A stretch of DNA of 64,000 bases, from positions 14,842,171 to 14,906,170 of the forward strand of contig OX463778.1 in NCBI GenBank assembly GCA_949825025.1, given 5' to 3'. Shown piece by piece: positions 34,301-44,655 of this stretch. This DNA comes from Siphlonurus alternatus. Lineage: Eukaryota; Arthropoda; Insecta; Ephemeroptera; Siphlonuridae. The stretch's first letter is position 1. Every line of letters begins with the position of its first letter. The notes under the pieces were generated by a model. That model did not search any database and was not told where the DNA came from. It saw nothing but the letters and a program-made list of their open reading frames with translations. The translations under genes and the position numbers were made by a program.

Positions 34301-34540
34301 CACACCAATGACTTTATCAGTTTTACCACATGTTCCCTTTGTCCTTAATCAGACAATATTATTTTCCATGACACATTTCATGCTATGTTTGTACATCTTC
34401 TATATAATGTGAAAAAGTGGAATCTTAAATTTGTAGACTGTACATTTTAAGATTTAAATATACATAAAAAAAACATAAGCACTTGTATATCTGTTTATTA
34501 TTAATACTTTAGTTTCCTTGGTCTTGAAGTTAAATAATTG

Positions 34541-34805
34541 TAGTGTTATGTAAATGTCCTCACTAGTGGCGCCCCTAGCGACAGGGGGTGTTATCACACC
34601 CCTCAGACTATTCATCTATGTCACTCCCACTCACTGTGGTCTCGTTGACACTCCCTTTCCGTGTCCAATTATTCGTTATATGTACCCTTCTCTCTCTCTT
34701 ATATATGCGAATGACCGGCTTGTCAACACGAGCTACACGATCGAGCAGCTAATTTACCGACCATATTTCTGCCAATTCCAGATGGAACCTAATCTGCTGT
34801 AATGT
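34541..34805. other. Unassigned G+C-richer patch with an 82-codon frame
   Basis: The frame 34554-34802 (+) reads MSSLVAPLATGGVITPLRLF at its start. I recognise no domain. The patch has balanced composition but no exon signals that I trust. Confidence 0.2.
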
Positions 34806-34956
34806 AAACTCAGGTGGATTTGCAGGTGTAATTATTAAATGTTATTTTGGAACACTTCATCGATACACTGTAAAAATATATAGTTAGTATATTAATTTAA
34901 AATATATCAATTTTAAAGGTTTTAAAATTATACTCAGAGATTGCAGTATATCGTCC

Positions 34957-35147
34957 TTCGTCCGGAATAATGAGCTATCTGCCTACCACGATCTCGTTGC
35001 AATAATGAGTAAAGTTATCTGCTATTTCAGGTGAGCGCAATTATGAGCTTTACTTTATACTGATTTATAGCGTTCACCTGAAATAGCAGATAGCTCATTA
35101 TTGCAACGAATTCGTGGTATGCAGATTGGTCATTATTCGGGATGAGA
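34957..35147. mobile_element. Palindromic MITE, TCCGGAATAATGAGCT family, copy 1
   Basis: The arms TCCGGAATAATGAGCTATCT and its diverged complement (ATTGGTCATTATTCGGGATG) enclose inner complements TATCTGCTATTTCAGGTGA and TCACCTGAAATAGCAGATA. A related copy is at 61718-61858. There is no coding capacity. It contains AATAATGAGCT/AGCTCATTATT repeated in both arms. Confidence 0.85.
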
Positions 35148-37603
35148 ATAAATAATTATATAAAATTGAGACAACAATTTTCCCTCTTTTCTATCACTCT
35201 CATTATTAAAAAAATATTTTTTTTATTGTTTTTGTATTCTAATTTAAAGTTGCTTTTGTTGGAAGTATGCTGTTTACATCCATTTAGGTGTTATGGTTGT
35301 TTTAAGTCATTGTTAAACTAAAACAGACAAAACTAAACTCGAATTTAACAAAAATGTACCATTATTTTCATAATGACCTTAAAATTTATTTTTACAGTGT
35401 TTGAATATAGCTTTTTAAGAGTTTTTTATGTCATTTAAAAACAGGAATTTTTTTAAACTTTGTTTAAATTAATGTCTATAAAAGGATACTGGTATATATG
35501 TATATATTTTTTAATTAATTAATACTCGATTTTACTTGCCAAGTTTAAGCAAGTTAAAATTTTTAATGTTTTTTAGTATAAGCAATTTATATAAAAAACA
35601 CTTGATATGTTAGTTTAATTAATACGTTTTTTTTCTGTATTAAATTTGATAGAGTATACGTGATATGAAAGTATTAACAGACTTTTGAAACTCTTAATTA
35701 TGTAAGTCTACATTTTGAGTTTATTATAATAGATTAGCGGCACAAATGACTAAGAAATAAGCATGAAAAATTATACATGAACGGCAGCCATGCAAAATGT
35801 CAGTCTGACTTTTCGTCTGCTCAGAATAAACCAAGCAATTTTTTACTTTGCCACAAAAACCGTCTGCGGAAACTTGTTCTCTTTTACTGTATTATTAGAA
35901 TGCAATTAACTTAAATATTAGACATGACTATATCGCTTTTTTTTAGTCTTTCCATATATTAAAAAAATACAAGTATAACTTTCAATTAAAAGTATATATA
36001 AGTATTTCTACTTAAAATAATCCAAATTAAATAAAAATCTTATCTTTTATAAAATAACGTAAGAATAAATTACCATATATTTCTTAATTTTCAATGATAT
36101 TATTAAAAGTGAGAGATGATTTATTTTTTTTCTTCTTGTAAAAATTAATTAACATTTCATTAGCTTAATTACTCTACTTTTGATATCTTCAAATGTGTAT
36201 ATATTATTTTTTTTAAATGTGTATGATATAATATAATATTAGCACTTAATTCATCATTATGCTAAATTCTTTTTATATGAAACCTTCCTTCTTTAAATTA
36301 AAAATTCATACTGTATATATATATATTATGTATTATCTGTAACCTGTATTTATCTTAATTAAGTGAAAATACGGAACAAAAAAAGTGTTCACATAAATTT
36401 TAACATTACTTCTCAGCTAGTTAAATACCTTGTCTTATCTCTTTCAATATATTTACCACGTTTCTAGATCACTTTTAATGAAATACATATTACTGTAAGT
36501 CCAGATTGGTGTTTCAACTCATAAACCCTACTTTTTATATTTTCACGCAAGTCTTACCACTTTTCGGTGTTAAATGAGGCATTTCTCGTATATAGCAGCA
36601 ACTCACATACTATTCGATCACCTTCGAATTATGTTGGGACGTAAAGTTTTTATCTTTCGTATCTTCAAACATTCTGTCAAAATACTCCAAATTAACATTT
36701 CTCTTTATATATGGATCCATGAATTCGTTAATTTATTTGTCTAGTTATAGTATTGAATTTATTCGTTAGCATGCAGAAATTAAACTTTTAAGATTTTTTT
36801 AACCAGAATTTAAAGTATAAAATGAGTAGAAGTAAAAACCTTTATTTATTTATTTTTTTAATTTCAAGAGATTTCAAGAAATTATAAAATATCATGTATT
36901 CATAACCTTATTAAATTCACTTCCAATTTTATCTCTATAATTTTGTTTAAGAGTAGCGCCTATGATATCACGTAAACTATAATAATATTTTTTTTTTTTA
37001 AATTCATACTCTGCAGAAAACTGTGAACAGAAATATTGAGTAACATAATATTATGATTATTTTTGGGTGCCCTTTTAAATATTTTGATTTACATTAATAT
37101 TAATTAATTAATCCTTACTGGATTCTTTTGGGTTTTCCACCTTTGTTCAATTTGTTGTATCTTGTTCGAAGGAAAATAAAATAAATAAATGTCATCATAA
37201 GAAAATAATAATCTTTTGCTCGTTCATTTTATTATATAGTACAATAATTTACTTTAATTATTGATTTGCACTTTAACCCTTTGCACAAGTCAAAATGACT
37301 GAAAGCTGCCTTCTTTGATCAAGTCTTACTTGTAGCAACACAGAAGCCGAGATAGAACAAATTAACAAGCAGTTGCTGGTTGTTAGTTAATAAAACCTGT
37401 TTCGAAATAATAATAAAAAAAATTATAACTTGCTATTAGAATTATTTTTTTTTTAAAATTCATTTCTATTTTTCTCACGTTCATGTATTTTAGTTTGAAA
37501 ATTACACAAAATTCACATAATTTTAACACACCTTCTTTGCTATTTACATAATGATGGAGTATTATTGAAAAGTTCTCACTGCTAGTTTTTTTTCTCTCTT
37601 GGC
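35148..37603. other. Long A+T-rich stretch, no gene seen
   Basis: Poly-T runs and A/T-rich sequence. No open frame above 60 codons and no repeat structure noticed. Confidence 0.7.
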
Positions 37604-37621
37604 ATGCACTTTAAAGTGCAT
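37604..37621. repeat. Perfect 18-bp palindrome
   Basis: ATGCACTTTAAAGTGCAT, followed within 50 bp by two ATGATGCATT repeats. Significance unknown. Confidence 0.8.
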
Positions 37622-38395
37622 CATAATGTGGTTGCATTGAGATGATGCATTGCTGGATGATGCATTCAATCATGTGCTATTTGCACGTCAATTGTTTATA
37701 ACGCCATTATGACTTACTATAGGAGATAAATAAGACAATATTGGAGCTAAAATGGTTATTAACATCAATAAACTATCGATTTAAACTTGAATGTTTTATT
37801 GAATACATAAATTGTGTTGAATATGTGAGGTTCATTATATTACTATAAATTTATTGATGATAAATAAAATTACTCAGAGTTTCATTTATCTTGACGTGTT
37901 AAGGCTTTTATAGCATTATTCTCGGAGAGAAATAAAAAAAAAATATTAACCAATTGGAAAATATCAAATATTGTTTTTGCAAAATTCAATTAATTTAGTA
38001 TTGCTATTTTTGTATGGTATAATTAAATATTATCATTATCTATAAAGCTGATTGCATATAGCCGTTATAACGATAAAAATGCAATTTTCATTGATCGAAT
38101 TTATATTAATTCCAAACAAAAGTATATTGATGGCATTACAAGGTTATAATATTGATCTCAGCTATAACTTAGAATTTATTTATTATTAAAAAAACTTTTA
38201 CAAAATTATTATTTTTTTTATCTAATTCTTTTATATAATATATTACATATCAGTTTTAAATCTCAATATGAAGTTTTATATATAAAAAAATCCCATCAAG
38301 ATAGCCTTTTCATAAATTCTTTACAAAAAAGGTTAAATCGAGTGGATGGTGTGTTAAGAATTGAATGTGTTATTTGGATGTTTATCAGGTATCGG
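37622..38395. other. A+T-rich stretch, no gene seen
   Basis: No structure noticed. Confidence 0.65.
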
Positions 38396-38500
38396 TGAGA
38401 TCTGCCTGAGCAGGGGGGGAATGCCCGGGATTTCATATTTATGGAGGGTCTGGGATCTGACCCCCACCTCCCCTCCGGGTCACTCCCCATACCCATGATT
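38396..38500. repeat. Possible decayed DNA-transposon end, C-rich
   Basis: A G-run (38412-38419) and GGGATCTGACCCCCACCTCC resemble the GGATCC/CCCCC-rich ends of common non-autonomous DNA elements. A similar style is seen at 63255-63455. No paired terminus was found. Confidence 0.25.
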
Positions 38501-39468
38501 TTAAGAGATAAATGAACTTCTTTGATTAAACATATATAGCCATAATATAATAACCATTCCCTCGCCTATCAAACAACATAAATCAGTTACTCAAATTCCA
38601 TTTTTTTATTAAATTTTTCTTATATTTTTTATAATTAAACCGACTTTAATCTTTAAATATATATATAAAAATTTATAACTTTTATATTATTAATTACATG
38701 TTTTTGTATAAAATATAATATGATTATATAAAAAAATATTAAACTAATTTAATATTTTTAAAATTTATGTATTATAGTTAAATACAAGTTTTAATTGAAT
38801 GACCCACACCTATTATATTAATAAATTAATGTATTATAGTAAGTTAGTAAAGAATTAAATATATGTAAAAAATAATGGTGGAAAATATAATTATTTAAAA
38901 TATACAAAGATGTTTTTATTATACCATGTTTTCATCTATTTACTGTATAATTGATTAACCGAATAATCTTTCAAGAGTCTTAATTTCAGATGCTTAATGC
39001 GACTTAAGTCAATGAATTTCCTCTGTTTTACAAATAATTTGAGAGCTTAACTTTATTAATTTGAACAGCAAGTAGTCTTAAAAAAACACAATTTTTTTAA
39101 TGTATAATCAACGAACCATTTTATTTAATATTTTTGTTGTATCTCACTAAAACACAAAAGTGTCTGTATATTTAGTTATTTTATAGACAGATAATGAAAA
39201 TAATTATTTTACATAAAAAAGCAGCATTGTTCTCAAACTTAATTATATATCAAAATATTATACATTTGAAATTTGTAACTGCCTTTTAAAAAAAAAAATC
39301 CCAAGTTTTACATAACAAAATTTTAGCCAACTATATTATAGAAGATAATAACAGTATGGCCTTCGCTTATTAAAAATATCTTAATATTTTTTTTTTTTTT
39401 TTTTATTTTGGCGTCGTAACAGGAAACAATAATCTAACATCCGTTTCAATATAATATACAATATGTGA

Positions 39469-39470
<2 letters not shown>
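38501..39470. other. Very A+T-rich stretch, no gene seen
   Basis: Includes an 18-T run at 39387-39404. Confidence 0.7.

Positions 39471-39509
<39 letters not shown>
39471..39509. repeat. Poly-T run, 39 bases
   Basis: Uninterrupted T39, the longest homopolymer in the window. It could be the tail of a minus-strand retroposon, but the adjoining sequence is not recognised. Confidence 0.95.
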
Positions 39510-39510
<1 letters not shown>

Positions 39511-40148
39511 TGTGACCAAAAAATTAAAGTTTGGCTTTCAGCGTATTATAATGCAATTTATGATCTTTTTTAAAGCTAACGTTTGTCGTATTCTTTTGAA
39601 CGATTCATCAGGTCTTCACACCAGGCGGTCTGTATGAAGTCGACATTTTTTTTATATTATTACTCGTATACAATTTTTTTAGACTCTCAATTTCCTTGAT
39701 CAAGAAATCTAAAGGTTTTATATCAAAAATACAATTTCATAAAAAAACTTCTTTGTGTATTACCAAATAATAAAAATATTACAGTTATTATTATATATTT
39801 TTCTGTATTTTTTTTATTTAAAGCTACTAAATTTACACCCTTCTTTTGTTAATGGTGTTTTGGTTAGTAAGTTTTTTTAACGCCCATTTTTCATTTAAAC
39901 GTTGGCAGTATAATGCTACTGTAACCTTTTCCTTTCTAGCACTCTTTTTCTTCACCAAGTTGCATGTGATTCTTTGAGGGGAGGAAATGACATGCTTTGA
40001 ATCTTGTGTTCGCAAGTTGCAAAATTATATCACAGCTTCCGGCTGTGTGTTTTTTTTTTTTTTTTTGTTGTTGTTGAAATAACACATAATAATCTTCAGG
40101 CGTGAAATTGAGGTAAAATATATACAAATAGAGCAATTGCATCAGATT
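39510..40148. other. A+T-rich stretch, no gene seen
   Basis: Minus frames 39833-40015 and 39936-40142 overlap and are low-complexity. A T-run lies at 40050-40066. Confidence 0.65.
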
Positions 40149-40149
40149 A

Positions 40150-40345
40150 AGGGGGGTCGCACACTACCTTCGTATCGCATCGTATGAATTCGTATGATAG
40201 AAATTTAGAACCGGTTCTAAATGAGAACGCACGATCGCATGCGATGCGATACAAGGCTGTGTGCGCGCGTACACTATAGGTTCTTAATTATTTTATCATA
40301 GGCTGCAAAATCATGCGATTCCGTGTGACGTGTGAGTCAACCCTT
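40150..40345. mobile_element. MITE, PIF/Harbinger-like, about 196 bp
   Basis: The left end AGGGGGGTCGCACAC and right end GTGTGAGTCAACCCT are imperfect complements. The interior has CGTATCGCATCGTATG and complementary CATGCGATGCGATAC. It has a high CpG content, like the elements at 42449 and 60177, whose ends follow a similar plan. The left flank is TTA and the right flank TAG, so the duplication is not clean. Confidence 0.6.
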
Positions 40346-40415
40346 AGTTATTGTCTAGAAAGGAACACTGCGTAACAACCCTTTTAACGTATCATTATAT
40401 AGCAACCAGCTGTAA

Positions 40416-40919
40416 CTATATACAGTATAAATGGTAAATTATATGAAATAATTTTAATTGCAGGTTATTATATATTAATTTGAATATGTTTATTACACTG
40501 TGAAAACTACGCTTTATTTTTCCATCAAGCAACTTGAAGTGCTGGATCTCTAACGCTTGAAGTGCGGATCTCATGAAAAAATAAAGCTTGCAATACACCA
40601 ATATCGCTCCCTTTTTTTGCAGTGTAATTTTTAAGATATGCTTTAAATCTGCAGTGATAACATCAAGCATAAAACATAAAAAGCTGAAATAAGGCTGCAT
40701 GAAAGAGCGATTCACACTTTTTAACTTTGCATTTGGTTTTGGGATCCCCCCCCCTCTCTTTCCTGGAGCTCCGTGATGGACAGGCAGAGTGGTGCGGACA
40801 GGCTGTTTGTTTTTTTGTGGTCCCGCGTGCTGCTGCTGTACGATGGGGTGAAAGTAAAGCCGCATGTATCGCGACCCCCCCATCAGTGAGACGTTAGTGT
40901 CAGCTAGTTGTAGCCACAC
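40416..40919 (-). other. Longest non-repeat open frame, 167 codons, unassigned
   Basis: The first half falls in a G+C-richer patch (40735-40919; MWLQLADTNVSLMGGSRYMR at the start). The second half is A+T-rich with low-complexity aliphatic and Lys residues (for example IYNNLQLKLFHIIYH). I recognise no domain, signal peptide or transmembrane layout. The composition shift half-way and the lack of exon signals argue that this is chance, but it is the one frame long enough to keep in view. Confidence 0.15.
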
Positions 40920-41675
40920 ATCAAGAAATATCTTAATAATTAAAATGCACTCTCAGGACATGATGCAGCTTTTGTCTGTCATCTTCAATAATAACCAAAA
41001 TACTTGATTTTCTTTTTGTTGATTAATTTAACGATTAATTTCAGGTACATTTTCATTCATGGTGAAAATCTTTCTGCTGGACAAAATCGCAAGTTTTAAA
41101 ATTTATAGAATGTTATATCGCTTATGGTTTGATCAGATTTAATTAAGAGGCAGTTTTCTCGCAACAGGTCCATATTTTGACGGAAACAGAAGAAACACAT
41201 AAAGCTATATAAAGTTCTTACTCAATTTTTACAAACTGGTAAGGCAGATAAATTTCAAATTTTGTATGCCATTGATGACAATGATAGCGAACTTAAAGTC
41301 CCCTGCATGCAAATTTTATCAAAATCGAGGGAGTTAATTCTGAGGTTCATACTTCATATTAAAAAATAAATAATAAAAAAAGTAACTTTTAAAATTTATG
41401 AATTGAAACTTTTAGATTATTATTTTTGCTAGAATAATTCTCCAACCATAAATAGCACTGAAAATTCTTGCTATAACTGCAGATAGCAGGGGAGCTTGAC
41501 TTCCTTTGAAATTATCCCGACAACTAAGAGAGTAAAACATATTGCATCCTTTTCTCCATCACACAGGCTACCGTTTTTTAGTAATAACAACATTCTTTTG
41601 GTAAAAAAAAATAAATAAAAAAAAATCACATGTGAAGTAAGTTTATGTCATACAGATGACATTTCATTGAGTAGA
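40920..41675. other. A+T-rich stretch, no gene seen
   Basis: No structure noticed. Confidence 0.65.
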
Positions 41676-41678
41676 GGG

Positions 41679-41728
41679 CACGTGTCACACGTGTCACAGA
41701 CCGGAAAGGCACGTGTCAGGTCACCTGC
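41679..41728. promoter_or_regulatory. Cluster of three CACGTGTCA E-boxes
   Basis: CACGTG occurs at 41679, 41688 and 41710, each followed by TCA, and a CACCTG E-box ends the cluster near 41728. CACGTG is bound by bHLH, bHLH-PAS and bHLH-zip factors. Three identical 9-mers within 40 bp of A+T-rich DNA is unusual; function is inferred only. Confidence 0.35.
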
Positions 41729-42448
41729 TGCACTTCGATGATTGCTGCATTAGTAGTGCATTAGCGTCACGAGCACTTACTGTAAGATAAAATTAGATTC
41801 ACTCATAATGTTAAATATGACTTGTTATATTTTTTTTTATTGATGATTTAGTTTATATATACATATAGATAACTCCTATAATAAATCATTCTAAATAATA
41901 ATTATATGAATAATATATTTAGATTTATCTCTAAATAAGATTTTGATAGAAGATTAATTATTTATTTATAGGTTGATTACCTTGTAGTTTTTTTTTTCCA
42001 TGACAAACAATGGCAATTAAAATATACAATTACGTCACTATTTTTTATCATCCTCTTTTAAATTTATTATTTTTTTTATTTGTCTACTAAATTTTGATCA
42101 TACAGTAAACAGTATATATGCATGATGTCACAACCTTCATTAATTTATTGTCTTTCTTGCATCGGAAATTAAGCTATTTATTGATTAATGAAAAACTTGC
42201 ATGACATTTTTAATTGTATATATTTTACAGGACCTCTACAATAATGTATTCTATAAATTGTCACATTTTTTAACCCTCTAAAATCCTTAAAATCGTGTTG
42301 CAAAATTTTGTGACTTCATAATCATGCCATGCATATAACGCTTTTCCGGCTTTTCCCTGTTCTTGCGTGCTTATTATTTGCATGACTATAACACGTCACA
42401 GCTTAACGTCACAGCGTTTTGCAACACAATTATAAAGGTGCAATGTAA
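41729..42448. other. A+T-rich stretch, no gene seen
   Basis: No structure noticed. Confidence 0.6.
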
Positions 42449-42670
42449 AGGTGGATTCACATGGTGATTTTTAGCATGCAATGTGACGCGAATAATGCGC
42501 ACTTGCTGTGACATCCATTTTCGGCCATATTTGGCGGTTAAAAATAAGAGCATTGCAATTAACGCGATTTCGCTGCTGCAACCGGCATGGCGAATTCGCT
42601 CGCCGCATAGGATTTCACAGCTTGTGTGACAAAATCGCGTCGCATTGCCGTTGTCGCCATGATTTTTACA
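42449..42670. mobile_element. MITE, same family as 60177-60401
   Basis: AGGTGGATTCACATGG at the left, CGCGAATAATGCGCACTTGC, then GGCGAATTCGCTCGCCGCAT and GGATTTCACAGCTT, and AATCGCGTCGCATTGCCGTT align in order with the copy at 60.2 kb. The right terminus is lost or diverged after TGTCGCCATG. The overlapping 90- and 106-codon frames come from this repeat and are not genes. Confidence 0.85.
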
Positions 42671-43432
42671 ATACATTAATTCGAGGTCCTGTATCCAAAT
42701 ATGCAATGTGTAATAAAAAAGTTTTGTGCAGGTTTTGTTTATGTAATTTAGAAGTCCTTACCTGTATTGTGTTCTACTGATGTTTATTGTCACCTTTTTC
42801 AGGTACAGTGATTGTATTTACGCTTTGTAACCCTGGATAAGATGAATGCTAAATCAGGGTTGTTCAATTGCAGACTCGCCTATAGTTATAATAGGGGGGG
42901 GGGGAGCGGGCGACAGGGGAATGAACAATAGGCCATTAATTAATGCAAAAGAAGAGGAACGAGAATCGAATTTTTATATTCTCCTGTATTAAATTACACA
43001 GTAGTATGTCTGTTGCAGTATATTTTACTCCTGCAATTCAAGTCTACTTATATAGAAGTATATAACGTTGTAACTTAAAGTATGTAATTAAAATTAATAT
43101 TCATTTTAATGACTTGCTTTCACAAGAGAGTGTTATAAGAGAATGTTTATTAATATGTATCAACTTATTTAATAGCAAATTAACTTATATGTATATTATA
43201 TAATTCCAATAACTCTGTAGTAGTATATAATATAAAAAATTGCGGTTGACTTATAGTATTATAATAAGAAAAAATTATAACATTTAAAAAAATTGTACAC
43301 TTGCCAATATAATTTATTGTTATAAAAAAAAAAAATCTGTCTAAAATATATGACCAATGGTTCTTTTTTTTATATTGTTAGGAATAAGTTTGCTATGGTG
43401 AAATGCCTTCATTATATACAATGATGTAAGAC

Positions 43433-43438
<6 letters not shown>
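42671..43438. other. A+T-rich stretch, no gene seen
   Basis: A G10 run with neighbouring short G runs lies at 42893-42920. Otherwise A/T-rich. Confidence 0.6.

Positions 43439-43468
<30 letters not shown>
43439..43468. repeat. (TA)n microsatellite
   Basis: Fifteen TA units. Confidence 0.95.
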
Positions 43469-43471
<3 letters not shown>

Positions 43472-43496
43472 GATATTTTTTAGTTGAAAGAAATGA

Positions 43497-43754
43497 TTGG
43501 TGATGGTGTTGCTTATTTTTAGTTTGGTTCTTAATCTACAGAAGTCAACTAAGACAGACAGACAAGTAAGAGAAAGACTTGGGCGTCTAGCTCTGAGTGC
43601 ATGGCGGCTGGCTCATAAGCAGCAGTACGTAATCCTATTGTTCCAGGCTTCCCTCAATCATCGAGTCAAACAGACGAAGTTTTATTTTAAACCTGAGGAG
43701 TTCTTCTTGTGGTTTGCTTTACTAGGGTGGATCTCCTCCTCCTTATATGAATGA
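43497..43754 (+). other. Unassigned 85-codon open frame
   Basis: The middle reads RQVRERLGRLALSAWRLAHK, followed by an aromatic-rich end (FFLWFALLGWISSSLYE). Composition is closer to coding than most frames here, but no family is recognised. The internal CAAGTAAGAG near 43563 could be a splice donor. Confidence 0.2.
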
Positions 43755-44560
43755 TGGATCATAGAAAATACATCCCTACGTTTTTCTTATTATACCACAC
43801 ATGATGTCTTTTACCGTCACCACACTAACTATATTATAGTCTGGTAAGTCTTATATATATATAAAAAGAATGTGTGCTTATGACTGCGTGAGCAATGACA
43901 CGTGATTCGCAAAACAACCGTCTGCTGTCTTGCATAATCAATCCTTACCACAAACAAGGAATACTTAACTAGTAGTATAGTGTTAGCACCGTGACAACTC
44001 AAATATTGGCAAGGATTTCCATATACGTGGGTTTACAATGTTAAATTTATGGCAATCATATCCATAATAAGAACATATATTTTATACTTACATAATAATA
44101 TTCTTCATTCAGTTTTCTTTATAATAATAAAAGGAAGTGTTAATGACCTCATATTATATACTAAAAGTTCATAAGGTCATATAATTTTGTATAGCAAACA
44201 GAAAAAGGAAGTATTATAATAATAATGTAAATTTATTGATTAAAAAATCATTACTTCTCAATACTCGTCTTGAAAATAGTTTCTTTTAAAGATTTATTAG
44301 AAAAATTTCTAACTGTTTCTCTTGAGTTTGCATTGCTAGAAGGCACGATTTAATATAATTGTAGTAATTAATTGGTTGCAAAGGACTCGCGGCGATATAA
44401 ATATCTAAACAATAGAATGTGACGTCATAGGTCAGCTGTCTCGTGAGGGGGCGTGTCTCTCCCTGACCTACCCTACACGTGGGTGATGCACCGATCTCTC
44501 TTACTGCTGCACTCGAAACTGATACTTTATATCGCCACGCACGCTAGTCGTAAAAAAGAA
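43755..44560. other. A+T-rich stretch with a small G+C patch, no gene seen
   Basis: CRE octamer at 44420-44427 in a patch (44385-44500) that also has a CACGTG near 44477. Confidence 0.55.
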
Positions 44561-44562
44561 AA

Positions 44563-44655
44563 CACGTGGAGAGGATTGAACCCATGACCTTCGGACCGTA
44601 CATTTTTTATGCAACGTCTACAGAAGCAATATGCGAAATCCATTGAGCGAGTTCT
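44563..44655 (-). pseudogene. tRNA-like relic, perhaps tRNA-Arg(TCT) with intron
   Basis: On the minus strand, CGCTCAATGGATTTCGCAT resembles an A box/D arm. TTGCTTCTGTAG resembles the anticodon region of intron-bearing tRNA-Arg(TCT). GGTCATGGGTTCAATCC gives a B box and T arm, with a T run (TTTTCTTTTTT) shortly after. The acceptor ends do not pair, so it is not a working tRNA. It may be a pseudogene or the head of a tRNA-derived SINE. Confidence 0.35.

Noticed and set aside
42386..42780. 90- and 106-codon frames, and the 74-codon frame at 60185-60409
   Set aside because: All lie within copies of the same CpG-rich MITE.
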